Translations under genes and position numbers: made by a program | Part shown: positions 22,967-35,416 of the stretch, piece by piece | Layout of the letters: the number at the start of each line of letters is the position of its first letter | Position numbering within the stretch: the stretch's first letter is position 1 | Notes under the pieces: model-generated | Database searches by the model: none | Seen by the model: the letters and a program-made list of their open reading frames with translations, nothing else | What the model was told of the DNA's origin: nothing | Source of the DNA: Gadus chalcogrammus | Taxonomy: Eukaryota; Chordata; Actinopteri; Gadiformes; Gadidae | Reading direction: 5' to 3' | Assembly: GCF_026213295.1 (NCBI RefSeq) | Contig: NC_079431.1 | Span: 13,134,299 to 13,198,298 of the forward strand | Length of the DNA stretch: 64,000 nucleotides

Positions 22967-23851
22967 GTTTTCTCATCAATAAAACATGATCTAACTTAAA
23001 TTTGCTGAATTTCTTGCATATTATTTGTGAAATAAGACCACTGAGTATACAGAAGACCATCAGCGCAACATTTGAAAGCCGACTTTGAGTGTTTTGAACG
23101 TCTGATCTCACAGAGAGATTCCATGAGTTGGCCTAATGTCAGAACCAAGGCTTCCAAAGGCCTATCCCCCTGAGGTTTATCAAAGAAGAACTATCCCGTT
23201 AATCACAGATTTTGTAATGGTAGAGAAGGTGTAGCTGTGTATTACCATCACTGCCTCCATTTGATCAACGATTCCAACCGATCAATTTGTCAATTTGTCA
23301 CCTAGCCGGAGTATCTTCTAAATGTTCCTCCACCTTAGCATTGTGAGACCATCCTGATATTCACGGTTGGTTTTAGCAATGATCATTAGCCATAGGCAGC
23401 ATATGTTTCCTAATATGGGCACAGTCTTATATTGTTAAAAATCTCTATACTGTGGTACTCTTTGTTGGTCAACTCCCTCCAGTGAGCGTTGAATGATCCA
23501 GGCATTATTTTAATGTTTTCCAAAAATGGTCTCACGAGACTAGAACCTCAGAAGTGCTGCAGTTCAAAAAGACCAGGAAAAATTCAAGGTGCACGGCCGT
23601 TCTTGGTGGTCCAACCATTGTAATCGCCTCCCCTTGCTTAACTAAAATATCTAAGATACAATTATCAAAATTCGCTTTGTTATGCTGATTCGGCATTACG
23701 CATAAACACAAGACCTTGTGTAGTACTTTCATGGAAATTCACTGTTATTTTGTCCACATGCTCTGTACCAACCAATAGAGATTGATTGCAAAAGACAGTG
23801 TTACTATAGCAGTACAATGTGTGTAATCCAAAAATATAAATGAGTCTAGGC

Positions 23852-24884
23852 CAGGGGTCTTTAATGTTTTCCAGGGCAAGGACCCCCAAACTGATGGAGA
23901 GATTGAGCGGGGAACCCCTACTTATATATTGCATAAAATTGTGTTTTATTTTAAACTGGTCCTATAGTGCCATGTATAAATGTACCTTGTTATTTTGCAT
24001 TCAAGACTAAGATATTCAAATAATACACAGGTTCATATATTCATGTGTTTATTTTAAACATGTGCAAGGTACAGTGAGTACTAGCCATGTTACTGTCATT
24101 CATAAACATAACATAACATAATAAACTGATACCTGGCAAGATCATCAATGTCCGTCAATTGCATTTAATCATGCATAAAAGCTATTCAAATAGACATTTT
24201 TAAAGCATAAATGTGGAAACGAAAATCAGTGATGTTTGTTAGTGTCTTTCCTATCACTCCGAAATAGTCTGGTAACTTATCAACCCCAGCGAGTCCGGTT
24301 GCTAGCGACGTCAACATCTTTGGTGGACTATTTCTCTGCTGATCGCTTATTTCCCCGATAATGGCCGGCATTCTGTACATTATCCCTTACATAACAGCAC
24401 TCTCTCTCTCTCTCCCAGAAGTCTTGGCTGCGCACTCACATCCAAACACGTATTGTTTGTGGCGGAGGAGCGGGTAGATATAAAGACCGGACGAGTCGTT
24501 GTGCTGTCCTTCTTCTTAATTGAAGGAGCAGGCAGAGAAAAGCTCTCTCCTGCTGGGCTTTCACTAAAATCAAATACATAAAATTGTTGCAGCCAGTCCT
24601 GATGTGTCAGGTGTGCGTGAGAGACATACGAACGCTTGACACTTTTGTAAATGCCATTCGGATCGCATGATAGGAATAGATCTATTCCGATTAGAAATCG
24701 GATCAAAAGTGTCCATGTAAACGTGGCTAGTGTGTTGGATTCATGTTAATGTGTATTTAAAGACATTTCAATTCGTGGAAAAAATTGCGGGGGGAATATA
24801 AAATAATTGTCTAATCAACCAAAACTTTCGCAACCCCCCTGCAGTACCACCTAGGGGTCGCGGATCCCCTGTTGAAGACCTCTG
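23852..24884. mobile_element. Non-autonomous hAT element, copy in gene 4-5 spacer
   Basis: GTCTAGGC duplications at 23844-23851 and 24885-24892. The left end here reads CAGGGGTCTTTAA, one base changed. Confidence 0.9.
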
Positions 24885-25852
24885 GTCTAGGCAATTGTGA
24901 GTATGCACATATATGTGTGCGTAGACCAATAACTTCAGCTGGGTAAACAACAATGAACAAAACAAAACAGATTAAATATGACTTATATTGTACACATCAA
25001 CAATAAATAAAATAACTTGACCCAATGTCCAGTCGTCTTTGCCTAGCTTGGTCACCAAAATAGGAAGTGAAGATCAGCTTGCACAAGTCCTTTCTGTACT
25101 ATTATGGTGCCCAAACTTCATACATAGTCACCATTCAATTATGTTTTTTTTAACACCTTCAACATTAGGGAACAGCCATGATTTAAAGCTAGTGACATCA
25201 GCAGAGTGGCCCTCGCGATCAAGCATCCATCATCCGTCCAATACAAAGTGAATGGGAGGGGAGAGTCACACTCGAGGCCCTGCATTAGGTGGGGCAGAGC
25301 CGCGGGCAAGGGATTCTTCAAAGGCTCGCGTGCGGTGAGGTGAACTCACTGGCGGGTAAAGGGGAGGGAAAAAAGTTGAACTTCAGTTAACTTTATGGAG
25401 ATGAGCGCGAATCGCAGCGCGTGTTCGGCCATGTGTTTGGACAATTGGAATTTAGTGATTACTGGTGGAGCATACGGACTCTTGGTGGAATTTAATGTCC
25501 TGGTTTTAAGCCCTTCCATCGACAAAGTGGTAAACTCCCGACAAGCATCCACTAGAGAGGCTTTGAACAGGGTGCTGCCACAATCGAGGCAACGCATTTA
25601 GCGGGCCCAGCTGTTAGACTTGTGAGATCACCATGACCTTGCGAGTAGCCGAGTACCCATACTGTTTTTCTTTCTGCATAATCATTCTGGCCTTGACCCC
25701 ATTGAAAGCCACTTAAAAAATAAATTAAAAATAGGTTGAATCTGTACTCGGAGGAGGATGTTGCTGTTGATGATAACCAAGAAATACCGCAGTCTGCCGA
25801 ATTAAGAAAATACATGGCACTCTTAATTGTTCATCCAAATTAAGACAGAATC

Positions 25853-26116
25853 ATGGTCAAATATTTACAGAAATCTACACAAAAGCTTTTTCGTAGCGGA
25901 GTATATGTTTTGCTTTACTTCAAACTAGATACGGCAAGAGCAAAGAGAGCAAGACCAGCACATAGTTATTTTATCTGTTTGGCAAAGGCCAGACGAATTC
26001 ATATGAAAAGCAAACTTGACTATCTGGATGATCCCACTAACTATAGCCTCCTTGTTCGGGAGGGCTTTAGAATTCGAATCAATTACTTGATCATTTTGAA
26101 TGGATGTGTTTTTTGA
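25853..26116 (+). other. 87-codon ORF in crystallin 5' flank, copy 3
   Basis: Counterpart of 15942, 611 bp before the gene 5 start, with R to C and Q to R changes relative to copy 2. Confidence 0.3.
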
Positions 26117-26176
26117 CAATTTAGAATCAGAATTGTCCAACATCCAAGTTAAGGTTCAATTATTGTGTCATATATA

Positions 26177-26218
<42 letters not shown>

Positions 26219-26332
26219 AGTTCATTTTGAATCCTCTTTAGGTTTTTCAGGGCAGTATCCATCTATACGTTAAAATAGCTTAACCCTGTTAAGGGCATGT
26301 GGAAGCTTCTACAGTATGTTGAGTCAGAGTCA

Positions 26333-26394
26333 TGATTCAGTACTTTGAACAATAGGGGCCGTCATGCAGTCTTTGGGTCTGTTCAGGTATAAAT
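26333..26394 (+). promoter_or_regulatory. Gene 5 core promoter
   Basis: TATAAAT at 26388-26394, AACAATAG at 26348-26355, TGATTCAG at 26333-26340. Confidence 0.75.
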
Positions 26395-26463
26395 GTAGGG
26401 GCTTGACACAGGAAGAGCATCAGTTCACCAACCGATCTCTGAGAGACCACCAACACCACAATC

Positions 26464-27267
26464 ATGATGGGCAAGGTAAAGATTTATTAACATAAATCAT
26501 TGATTTGTATTCATGTAATAAGATTCAATATATTCTACATTAAATATTGCAGCCAACTTGTTGTTATAATTTAGTAATAGCACAATGTTCTGTAATGATA
26601 TACCATGGTTGACAAATTATTTGTTTCAGATCACTTTCTACGAGGAGAAGAACTTCCAGGGTCGCTCCTATGAGTGCATGAGTGACTGCTCCGACATGTC
26701 CTCCCACATGAGCAGGTGCCAGTCCTGCAGGGTGGAGAGCGGCTGCTTCATGCTCTATGAGAAGAACAACTACATGGGCCAGCAGTTCTTCATGAGGAGG
26801 GGAGAGTACAACGACATGCACCGCATGCAGAGCATGGGAATGATGTTTGACAACATCAGGTCCTGCAGAATGATCCCCTTTGTAAGAGAACTCACCAACA
26901 GTTCAAGTTTTACACTACCAAAGTTAAACAGTTAAATTGACTTTGTTTGTTAATAGGTTAGCTTACACTGTTTCTCTGAATCTCTGCATTACAGCACAGA
27001 GGCCAGTTCAGGATGAAGATCTACGAGAGGGAGAACTTCGGTGGTCAGTCCAATGAGATGATGGACGACTGTGACAACATCCAGGATCGTTACCGCATGT
27101 CCGACTGCCAGTCCTGCCACGTGATGGACGGCCACTGGCTGATGTACGAGCAGCCTCACTACAAGGGCAGGATGATGTACATGAGGCCCGGAGAGTACAG
27201 GAGCTTCAGGGAGATGATGAGCGGCCAGAGGTTCATGAGCATGAGGCGTATCACTGACATGTGTTAA
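26464..27267 (+). CDS. crygm: Gamma-M crystallin, gene 5 of 11
   Basis: Exons are 26464-26475, 26630-26881 and 26995-27267; 178 aa, identical to genes 2, 3 and 6. I spotted one synonymous change in exon 2 (AGT for AGC in MSDC). AATAAA is at 27279-27284. Confidence 0.96.
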
Positions 27268-28152
27268 GTTTTCTCATCAATAAAACATGACCTAACTTAA
27301 ATTAGCTGAATTTCTTGCATATTATTTGTGAAATAGGACCACTGAGCATACAGAAGACCATCAGCGCAACATTTGAAAGCCGACCTAGAGTGTTTTGAAC
27401 GTCTGATCTCACAGAGAGATTCCATGAGTTGGCCTAATGTCAGAACCAAGGCTTCCAAAGGCCTATCCCCCTGAGGTTTATCAAAGAAGAACTATCCCGT
27501 TAATCACAGATTTTGTAATGGTAGAGAAGGTGTAGCTGTGTATTACCATCACTGCCTCCATTTGATCAACAATTCCAACCGATCAATTTGTCAATTTGTC
27601 ACCTAGCCGGAGTATCTTCTAAATGTTCCTCCACCTTAGCATTGTGAGACCATCCTGATATTCACGGTTGGTTTTAGCAATGATCATTAGCCATAGGCAG
27701 CATATGTTTCCTAATATGGGCACAGTCTTATATTGTTAAAAAATCTCTATACTGTGGTACTCTTTGTTGGACAACTCCCTCCAGTGAGCTTTGAATGATC
27801 CAGGCATTATTTTAATGTTTTCCAAAAATGGTCTCTCGAGACTAGAACCTCAGAAGTGCTGCAGTTCAAAAAGACCAGGAAAAATTCAAGGTGCACTGCC
27901 GTTCTTGGTGGTCCAACCATTGTAATCGCCTCCCCTTGCCTAACTAAAATATCTAAGATACAATTATCAAAATCGCTTTGTTATGCTGATTCGGCATTAC
28001 GCATAAACACAAGACCTTGTGTAGTACTTTCATGGAAATTCACTGTTATTTTGTCCACATGCTCTGTACCAACCGATAGAGATTGATTGCAAAAGACAGT
28101 GTTACTATAGCAGTACAATGTGTGTAATCCAAAAATATAAATGAGTCTAGGC

Positions 28153-29183
28153 CAGGGGTCTTCAATGTTTTCCAGGGCAAGGACCCCCAAACTGATGGAG
28201 AGATTGAGCGGGGAACCCCTACTTATATATTGCATAAAATTGTGTTTTATCTTAAACTGGTCCTATAGTGCCATGTATAAATGTACCTTGTTATTTTGCA
28301 TTCAAGACTAATATATTCAAATAATACACAGGTTCATATATTCATGTGTTTATTTTAAACATGTGCAAGGTACAGTGAGTAGGGTAGCCATGCCACTGTC
28401 ATTCATAAACATAACATAACATAATAAACTGATACCTGGCAAGATCATCAATGTCCGTCAATTGCATTTAATCATGCATAAAAGCTATTCAAATAGACAT
28501 TTTTAAAGCATAAATGTGGAAACGAAAATCAGTGATGTTTCTTAGTGTCTTTCTTATCACTCCGAAATAGTCTGGTAACTTATCAACCCCAGCGAGTCCG
28601 GTTGCTAGCGACGTCAACGTCTTTGGTGGACTATTTCTCTGCTGATCGCTTATTTCCCCGATAATGGCCGGCATTCTGTACATTATCCCTTACATAACAG
28701 CACTCTCTCTCTCTCTCCCAACAGTCTTGGCTGCGCACTCACATCCAAACACGTATTGTTTGCGGCGGAAGAGCGGGTAGATATAAAGACCGGACGAGTC
28801 GCTGTGCTGTCCTTCTTCTTAATTGAAAGAGCAGGCAGAGAAAAGCTCTCTTCTGCTGGGCTTTCACTAAAATCAAATCCATAAAATTGTTGCAGCCAGT
28901 CCTGATGTGTCAGGTGTGCGTGAGAGACATACGAACGTACGCTTGACACTTTTGTAAATGCCATTCGGATCGCATGATAGGAATAGATCTATTCCGATTA
29001 GAAATCGGATCAAAAGTGTCCATGTAAACGTGGCTAGTGTGTTGGATTCATGTTAATGTGTATTTAAAGACATTTCAATTCGTGGAAAAAATTGCGGGGG
29101 GAATATAAAATAATTGTCTAATCAACCAAAACCTTCGCAACCCCCCTGCAGTACCACCTAGGATCCCCTGTTGAAGACCTCTG
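28153..29183. mobile_element. Non-autonomous hAT element, copy in gene 5-6 spacer
   Basis: GTCTAGGC duplications at 28145-28152 and 29184-29191. This copy has lost about eight bases (GGGGTCGC region) near the right end at 29161. Confidence 0.9.
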
Positions 29184-30164
29184 GTCTAGGCAATTGTGAG
29201 TATGCACATATATGTGTGCGACTGTGCGTAGACCAATAACTTCAGCTGGGTAAACAACAATGAACAAAACAAAACAGATTAAATATGACTTATATTGTAC
29301 GCATCAACAATAAATAAAATAACTTGACCCAATGTCCAGTCGTCTTTGCCTAGCTTGGTCACCAAAATAGGAAGTGAAGATCAGCTTGCACAAGTCCTTT
29401 CTGTACTATTATGGTGCCCAAACTTCATACATAGTCACCATTCAATGATGTTTTTTTTAACACCTTCAACATTAGGGCACAGCCATGATTTAAAGCTAGT
29501 GACATCAGCAGAGTGGCCCTCGCGAGCCAGCATCCATCATCCGTCCAATACAAAGTGAATGGGAGGGGAGAGCCACACTCGAGGCCCTGCATTAGGTGGG
29601 GCAGAGCCGCGGGCAAGGGATTCTTCAAAGGCTCGCGTCGCGTGCGGTCAGGTGAACTCACTGGTGGGTAAAGGGGAGGGAAAAAAGTTGAACTTCAGTT
29701 AACTTTATGGAGATGAGCGCGACTCGCAGCGCGTGTTCGGCCATGTGTTTGGACAATTGGAATTTAGTGATTACTGGTGGAGCATACGGACTCTTGGTGG
29801 AATTTAATGTCCTGGTTTTAAGCCCTTCCATCGACAAAGTGGTAAACTCCCGACAAGCATCCACTGGAGAGGCTTTGAACAGGGCGCTGCCACAATCGAG
29901 GCAACGCATTTAGCGGGCCCAGCTGTTAGACTTGTGAGATCACCATGACCTTGCGAGTAGCCGAGTACCCATACTGTTTTTCTTTCTGCATAATCATTCT
30001 GGCCTTGACCCCATTGAAAGCCACTTAAAAAATAAATTAAAAATAGGTTGAATTGGTACTCGGAGGAGGACGTTTCTGTTGATGATAACCAAGAAATACC
30101 GCAGTCTGCCGAATTAAGAAAATACATGGCACTCTTAATTGTCCATCCAAATTAAGACAGAATC

Positions 30165-30428
30165 ATGGTCAAATATTTACAGAAATCTACACAAAAGCTT
30201 TTTCGTAGCGGAGTATATGTTTTGCTTTACTTCAAACTAGATACGGCAAGAGCAAAGAGAGCAAGACCAGCACATAGTTATTTTATCTGTTTGGCAAAGG
30301 CCAGACAAATTCATATGAAAAGCAAACTTGACTATCTGGATGATCCCACTAACTATAGCCTCCTTGTTCGGGAGGGCTTTAGAATTCGAATCAATTACTT
30401 GATCATTTTGAATGGATGTGTTTTTTGA
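30165..30428 (+). other. 87-codon ORF in crystallin 5' flank, copy 4
   Basis: Counterpart of 15942, 651 bp before the gene 6 start; the longer distance reflects an expanded TA tract. Confidence 0.3.
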
Positions 30429-30493
30429 CAATTTAGAATCAGAATTGTCCAACATCCAAGTTAAGGTTCAATTATTGTGTCATATATCTATAC

Positions 30494-30570
<77 letters not shown>

Positions 30571-30684
30571 AGTTCATTTTGAATCCTCTTTAGTTTTTTC
30601 AGGGCAGTATCCATCTATACGTTAAAATAGCTTAACCCTGTTAAGAGCATGTGGAAGCTTCTACAGTATGTTGAGTCAGAGTCA

Positions 30685-30746
30685 TGATTCAGTACTTTGA
30701 ACAATAGGGGCCGTCATGCAGTCTTTGGGTCTGTTCAGGTATAAAT
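30685..30746 (+). promoter_or_regulatory. Gene 6 core promoter
   Basis: TATAAAT at 30740-30746, AACAATAG at 30700-30707, TGATTCAG at 30685-30692. Confidence 0.75.
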
Positions 30747-30815
30747 GTAGGGGCTTGACACAGGAAGAGCATCAGTTCACCAACCGATCTCTGAGAGACC
30801 ACCAACACCACAATC

Positions 30816-31618
30816 ATGATGGGCAAGGTAAAGATATATTAACATAAATCATTGATTTGTATTCATGTAATAACATTCAATATATTGTACATTAAATATT
30901 GCAGCCAACTTGTTGTTATCATTAGAAATAGCACAATGTTCTGTAATGATATACCATGGTTGACAAATTATTTGTTTCAGATCACTTTCTACGAGGAGAA
31001 GAACTTCCAGGGTCGCTCCTATGAGTGCATGAGCGACTGCTCCGACATGTCCTCCCACATGAGCAGGTGCCAGTCCTGCAGGGTGGAGAGCGGCTGCTTC
31101 ATGCTCTATGAGAAGAACAACTACATGGGCCAGCAGTTCTTCATGAGGAGGGGAGAGTACAACGACATGCACCGCATGCAGAGCATGGGAATGATGTTTG
31201 ACAACATCAGGTCCTGCAGAATGATCCCCTTTGTAAGAGAACTCACCAACAGTTCAACTGTTACACTAACAAAGTTAAACTGTTAAATTTACTTTGTTTG
31301 CTAATAGGTCAGCTTACACTGTTTCTCTGAATCTCTGCATTACAGCACAGAGGCCAGTTCAGGATGAAGATCTACGAGAGGGAGAACTTCGGTGGTCAGT
31401 CCAATGAGATGATGGACGACTGTGACAACATCCAGGATCGTTACCGCATGTCCGACTGCCAGTCCTGCCACGTGATGGACGGCCACTGGCTGATGTACGA
31501 GCAGCCTCACTACAAGGGCAGGATGATGTACATGAGGCCTGGAGAGTACAGGAGCTTCAGGGAGATGATGAGCGGCCAGAGGTTCATGAGCATGAGGCGT
31601 ATCACTGACATGTGTTAG
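30816..31618 (+). CDS. crygm: Gamma-M crystallin, gene 6 of 11
   Basis: Exons are 30816-30827, 30981-31232 and 31346-31618; 178 aa, identical to genes 2, 3 and 5. It uses stop TAG where genes 2-5 use TAA. Its intron 2 matches genes 1 and 2 (TTTGCTAATAGGTCAGC) rather than genes 3-5 (TTTGTTAATAGGTTAGC). AATAAA is at 31629-31634. It is the last gene of the young block; its 3' spacer is the older type. Confidence 0.96.
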
Positions 31619-31880
31619 TTTCCTCATCAATAAAACATGATCTAACTTACATTTGATGGATTTCTTGCTTGTTATTTTTAGTGAAATAGGACCACTGAGC
31701 ATACAGAAGACCATCAGAGCAACATTTAAAGGCCAACCTTGAGTGTTTTGAACCACTGATCTCACAGAGATTTTATGAGTTGGCCTTATGTCAGAACCAA
31801 GGCTTCCAATGGCCTATCCCTCTGAGGTTTGTTAAAGATGAACTATCCCTTTATTCACAGAATGTGTAATGGGAGACAAG

Positions 31881-32529
31881 TGTCGTGGCAATTTCTCTAT
31901 CAGATATTGCGTCTAAGCTGATGAGATATTTAGATGCAAAAAGCACACAATACTTGCAGGCAATTGCTGGTCATATATATTTGTAATAAAAGTACGAACA
32001 AAGATACATCACAACATGCATCAACAAACAACATAACAGGCATACATTACAATAATCTGAGGCCTCAGATGGGAGCTTCTCTTTGCGTGTTACTTCATAC
32101 TCTAAAGGTACTCTCGGGAGAAGTCCACTGAGTAGCTAAAGTTAGGAGCTTTTATACACTTAGATCGGATCCTTGAGGGCAGTTGGCCCCCAATAAACCA
32201 AAAGCCTTTGTTAACCAGCTGGTAATCTTTACATTGCCATTGGAGGGGGTGGTGGCCGTGCCATGTAACCCTCTGGCTTCGTTGATGCTAGCCAGGGGGT
32301 CGAGGAACAGGCCCATACATCAAAGGATTGCATGAAAGATGATTTACAACACACGAAAACATGGAACAGGCAGGCAATAAAATGCATCACACGACCCTCT
32401 AAGTTTCACACGTTAGATGACCGAAAAGGAGAGTAGAAGGCAGGCAATATATGCATCACACAAAATAGTAACAAAACTTAAGTTCGTAGATAGACCAAAA
32501 ATGTAACAACATGTAGATTTTCCATCACA
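31881..32529 (-). mobile_element. Solo LTR-like insertion in gene 6-7 spacer
   Basis: The flanks are CAAG at 31877-31880 and 32530-32533 (ACAAG if one shared base is counted). The matching site in the other spacers reads GTAGAGAAGGTGTAG without the insert. The ends are TGTCG at 31881 and CACA at 32529. On the minus strand GTATAAAAG (near 32150) is followed by a CTTTTATTA region (near 31985), as in a U3-R arrangement. No internal retroviral genes adjoin. The family is not identified. Confidence 0.7.
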
Positions 32530-32651
32530 CAAGGTGTAGCAGTGTATTAAATGTTTGCACCACAATCGCTGCACTTCCATGTCATACATATTTCCAACCC
32601 ATCAATTTGTGATCGTTGATAATCTCCAACTGTCCATGGTATCTTCTAAAG

Positions 32652-33085
32652 CAGTGTTTCTCAAATGGTGGGTCAGGACCCAAAAGTGTCTCCTAACCCT
32701 GCGTTCACACCAAAAGATGCAAAAAGTTGACGCGCGTAGTGATCCCATTCAAAGTGAATGTAGAGACGCGTTGCTGCTTTGCTGCCGCAGCATTTGCTGC
32801 CGAGAAAACGGGCAGCAAAACTTGATTTGCGGCGCGTCAAAATCTGATTTGCGGCGCGGCATGTCCGTGCCCGCTGCCGGGCACGGGCGAAGGGCGCGTT
32901 CACGTATTTTGCGGCGCGTCAAATGCTGCTCGAGTTGAAATATTTCAACTTTTGACCCGCGTCAAAGGTTTGACGCGCCGCAAAACTTGATTTGACGCGC
33001 CGCAAAACTCAGGCGTCAACGCGTTCGGGCAGCAAATGCATCTTTTGGTGTGAACGCAGGGTAAGGCCAGACCAGTTGAGAACAA
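32652..33085. mobile_element. hAT-type MITE, split by a Harbinger-like MITE
   Basis: The left end CAGTGTTTCTCAAATGGTGG faces the right end ACCAGTTGAGAACAATTG. The flanks TTCTAAAG and TTTTTAAG agree at 6 of 8 bases. The other spacers have the uninterrupted site CTTCTAAATGTTCC. The 365-bp element at 32697 sits inside it. Confidence 0.65.
32697..33061. mobile_element. PIF/Harbinger-like MITE
   Basis: Perfect terminal inverted repeats begin CCCTGCGTTCACACCAAAAG, at least 24 bp long. The 3-bp target duplication is TAA at 32694-32696 and 33062-33064. The interior carries several TTTGCGGCGCGTCAAA-type strings in both orientations and no ORF of note. Confidence 0.85.
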
Positions 33086-35270
33086 TTGTTTTTAAGGTTC
33101 CTGCAACAAAGCATCATGAGACCAGCCTGATATTCATTTTTGTGATTTGCAATGATTATTAGACTGGCCAAGCAGGAATTAATATCATAATATGGATGCA
33201 GCCATACATTGTTAAAAAAAATTCTAGACTGTTGAACTCCTGGCTGATCAACTCCCTCCATCTACCTCCACCTCAGAAATGATGCAGTTCAAAAATACCA
33301 GGCAAACCTCAAAAGACAATGTCGATAGGGGTGATTGTAGCAAATAATTTATCAGCATACATACATAACATACATACTTTTTGTGCAGATTCTGCATTTC
33401 CCATAAGCAAGAGACATTTGGTAGTACTTTTATTGAAATTAATGTTATTTTGTCCAGAAAATTCTGTACCATCCGATAAACATTGATTTCAAAAGACAGT
33501 GGCATTGTTACATTAGCGGTGCAATGTGTGAAATCCAACAATATTAATTAATGTAGGCAATTGTGTGATTGCACATAGATGGGGTGCATCTATCTTATAA
33601 CCTTGAATGTATTGCTTAATTTATCTGAGCTTTAACTCCAACTAATTTAAGATTTAATAATAAAAAAGGAAATTCATTATTAACATTAATGTATTTCAAT
33701 TAACAAGGCAAATATAACCTCAGATATTTGCCAACAACTAAATACATGGATCCTCGTAAACTAAATAAAATGAACACATATGAATCAAGAAGAATCGGGC
33801 CATCTTAAGGCCGCTGTCTGCTGTGGTTTTTTCTCTAGTAGGTGGGAACAGTATGAACGCTGTAGAAACTCTGTGGCAGCAATCGTGATGTAATACGGTG
33901 ACGGAAAAGAAACGAGGCAAACAAACAATAAACTAACATAGACCAATAACATCAGCTGGGAAAACGATGAATCAAACAAATTAAATATGACTCATGTTGT
34001 AAACATCGGCAATAAATAATACAATTGAACCCAATGTCCGGACGAGTTTGGCTAGCCAAACTCGTGGTTACCAAAATAGGAAGTGAGGTTCAGGTTGTAG
34101 AAGTACATTCTGAACTAGTAGGGTCCCCAAACTTCATACATAGTAACCATACATAGTTTTTTTTAACAACTTCCACATTGGGGCGCAGCCATGACTTACA
34201 GCCAGTGAAATCAGCAGTGTTTCAAAATGACAGTTCACGTCTATATATCCATATGATGGAATCATCAGGAAGCCATATGTCGATGTTACTTTCAAGCACC
34301 GCCCTCCTAAGTTTAATTTGGTGAGACCTGAGGTGTGACTCTAAAACCCAGGTCTTTCAGTGGCAAGTTCTCAGGTAGAACTTTTAGTCCCTGTTGTATC
34401 ATCTAAGCACTGCAGAGACCTGCTCGAGAACATCCTTAAAGCAACCCAGCAGTTTAAGATTAATTCTGTGGCATATGCCGCCAAATGCACAACTTCCTGC
34501 AATCGGTCCACGGTGTCATGTCGATGATTGAGTCACGTCCCACCGCGACTTGCGTCATCTAACAAACAAACCCATACACCTCACAGTGACTATATTGACT
34601 ATATTGTACCCTGTCAAAATGACAATATTCCACAGCTCTTCATTAGCACGTCATATGTATGAGTGTTATATGCATTGGGGGAGCTGTTCAATAGGTAAGG
34701 CTTACTTTTGTCGCTTACTGAAAAAACCCGTTATTTACAATAAGAAATGTTTTAGCCAGTCTCTGTTTCAAACGTTCTGCTCTGCTTTGAATTAAAGTTG
34801 GGTTCTTTGTTGACATCAAAGTGCCTTTTCCGAATGGATCTCCGTCTGGGCAGCGTTTAATATTGATGGCCATGTCCCAGAGATGGTTAAGCCTCTCGGA
34901 CACTTATATTTTATGCCACAGTGTATGTGTGTTCGTGAATGTGATTAGCTAAATCAGGTCAGTGGATTATTTTGATGTCAGAGAGAGGGTTACGCCTCTC
35001 GGATGCTTATAGTATGCCATTTAGTGTTGTGCATTTCCTATCGAACATCATCATTATAACACGCCAAGTTGACGTGGGTCATAACCATGGGGATAACACA
35101 ACCCCAATCCTTCCTAGAACTCCCAGCCCAATCCACTTTTCTAAATATATCTTAGTGTCTGGATTCAAGCTTAAACACAGGGTTCACCTACACAACTCTT
35201 TTTCCAGAAGATCAATTTGGAGAATTTGACCCTGTTAGAACACGCGTAAGCCTCTGTATGGAATTCTATA
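33086..35270. other. Older spacer between genes 6 and 7
   Basis: About 33086-34250 aligns by eye with the spacers of genes 2-5 but is more diverged and lacks their 1.03-kb hAT element (empty site near 33551-33558). It also lacks the GC-rich segment that follows GTGACATCAGCAGAGTGG in the young spacers. No gene seen in 34250-35270. Confidence 0.7.
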
Positions 35271-35276
35271 GCATGT

Positions 35277-35340
35277 TGCTGGGTCAGTTGTTTGAACAAT
35301 AGGGGCGTCATGCAGTGTTTGAGTCTATTCATGTATAAAA
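35277..35340 (+). promoter_or_regulatory. Gene 7 core promoter
   Basis: TATAAAA at 35334-35340, AACAATAG at 35295-35302, and TGCTGGGTCAG (MARE-like) at 35277-35287. Confidence 0.75.
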
Positions 35341-35416
35341 GTACCGGCTTGAAACAGATTAGGGTATCAGTTGACCAACCGATCCCTGAAGGACCTGAGA
35401 AACCAACACTGCAATC

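Larger units (their letters stand above)
11640..31620. repeat. Tandem segmental duplication block, period about 4.3 kb
   Basis: Genes 2-6 and their spacers repeat at start-to-start distances of 4664, 5596, 4301 and 4352 bp. The two long periods are explained by a 345-bp segment kept only in the first spacer and by a 1.27-kb LINE insertion in the second. Spacers are nearly identical by eye, including a shared hAT insertion, so the amplification is recent. Confidence 0.93.
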
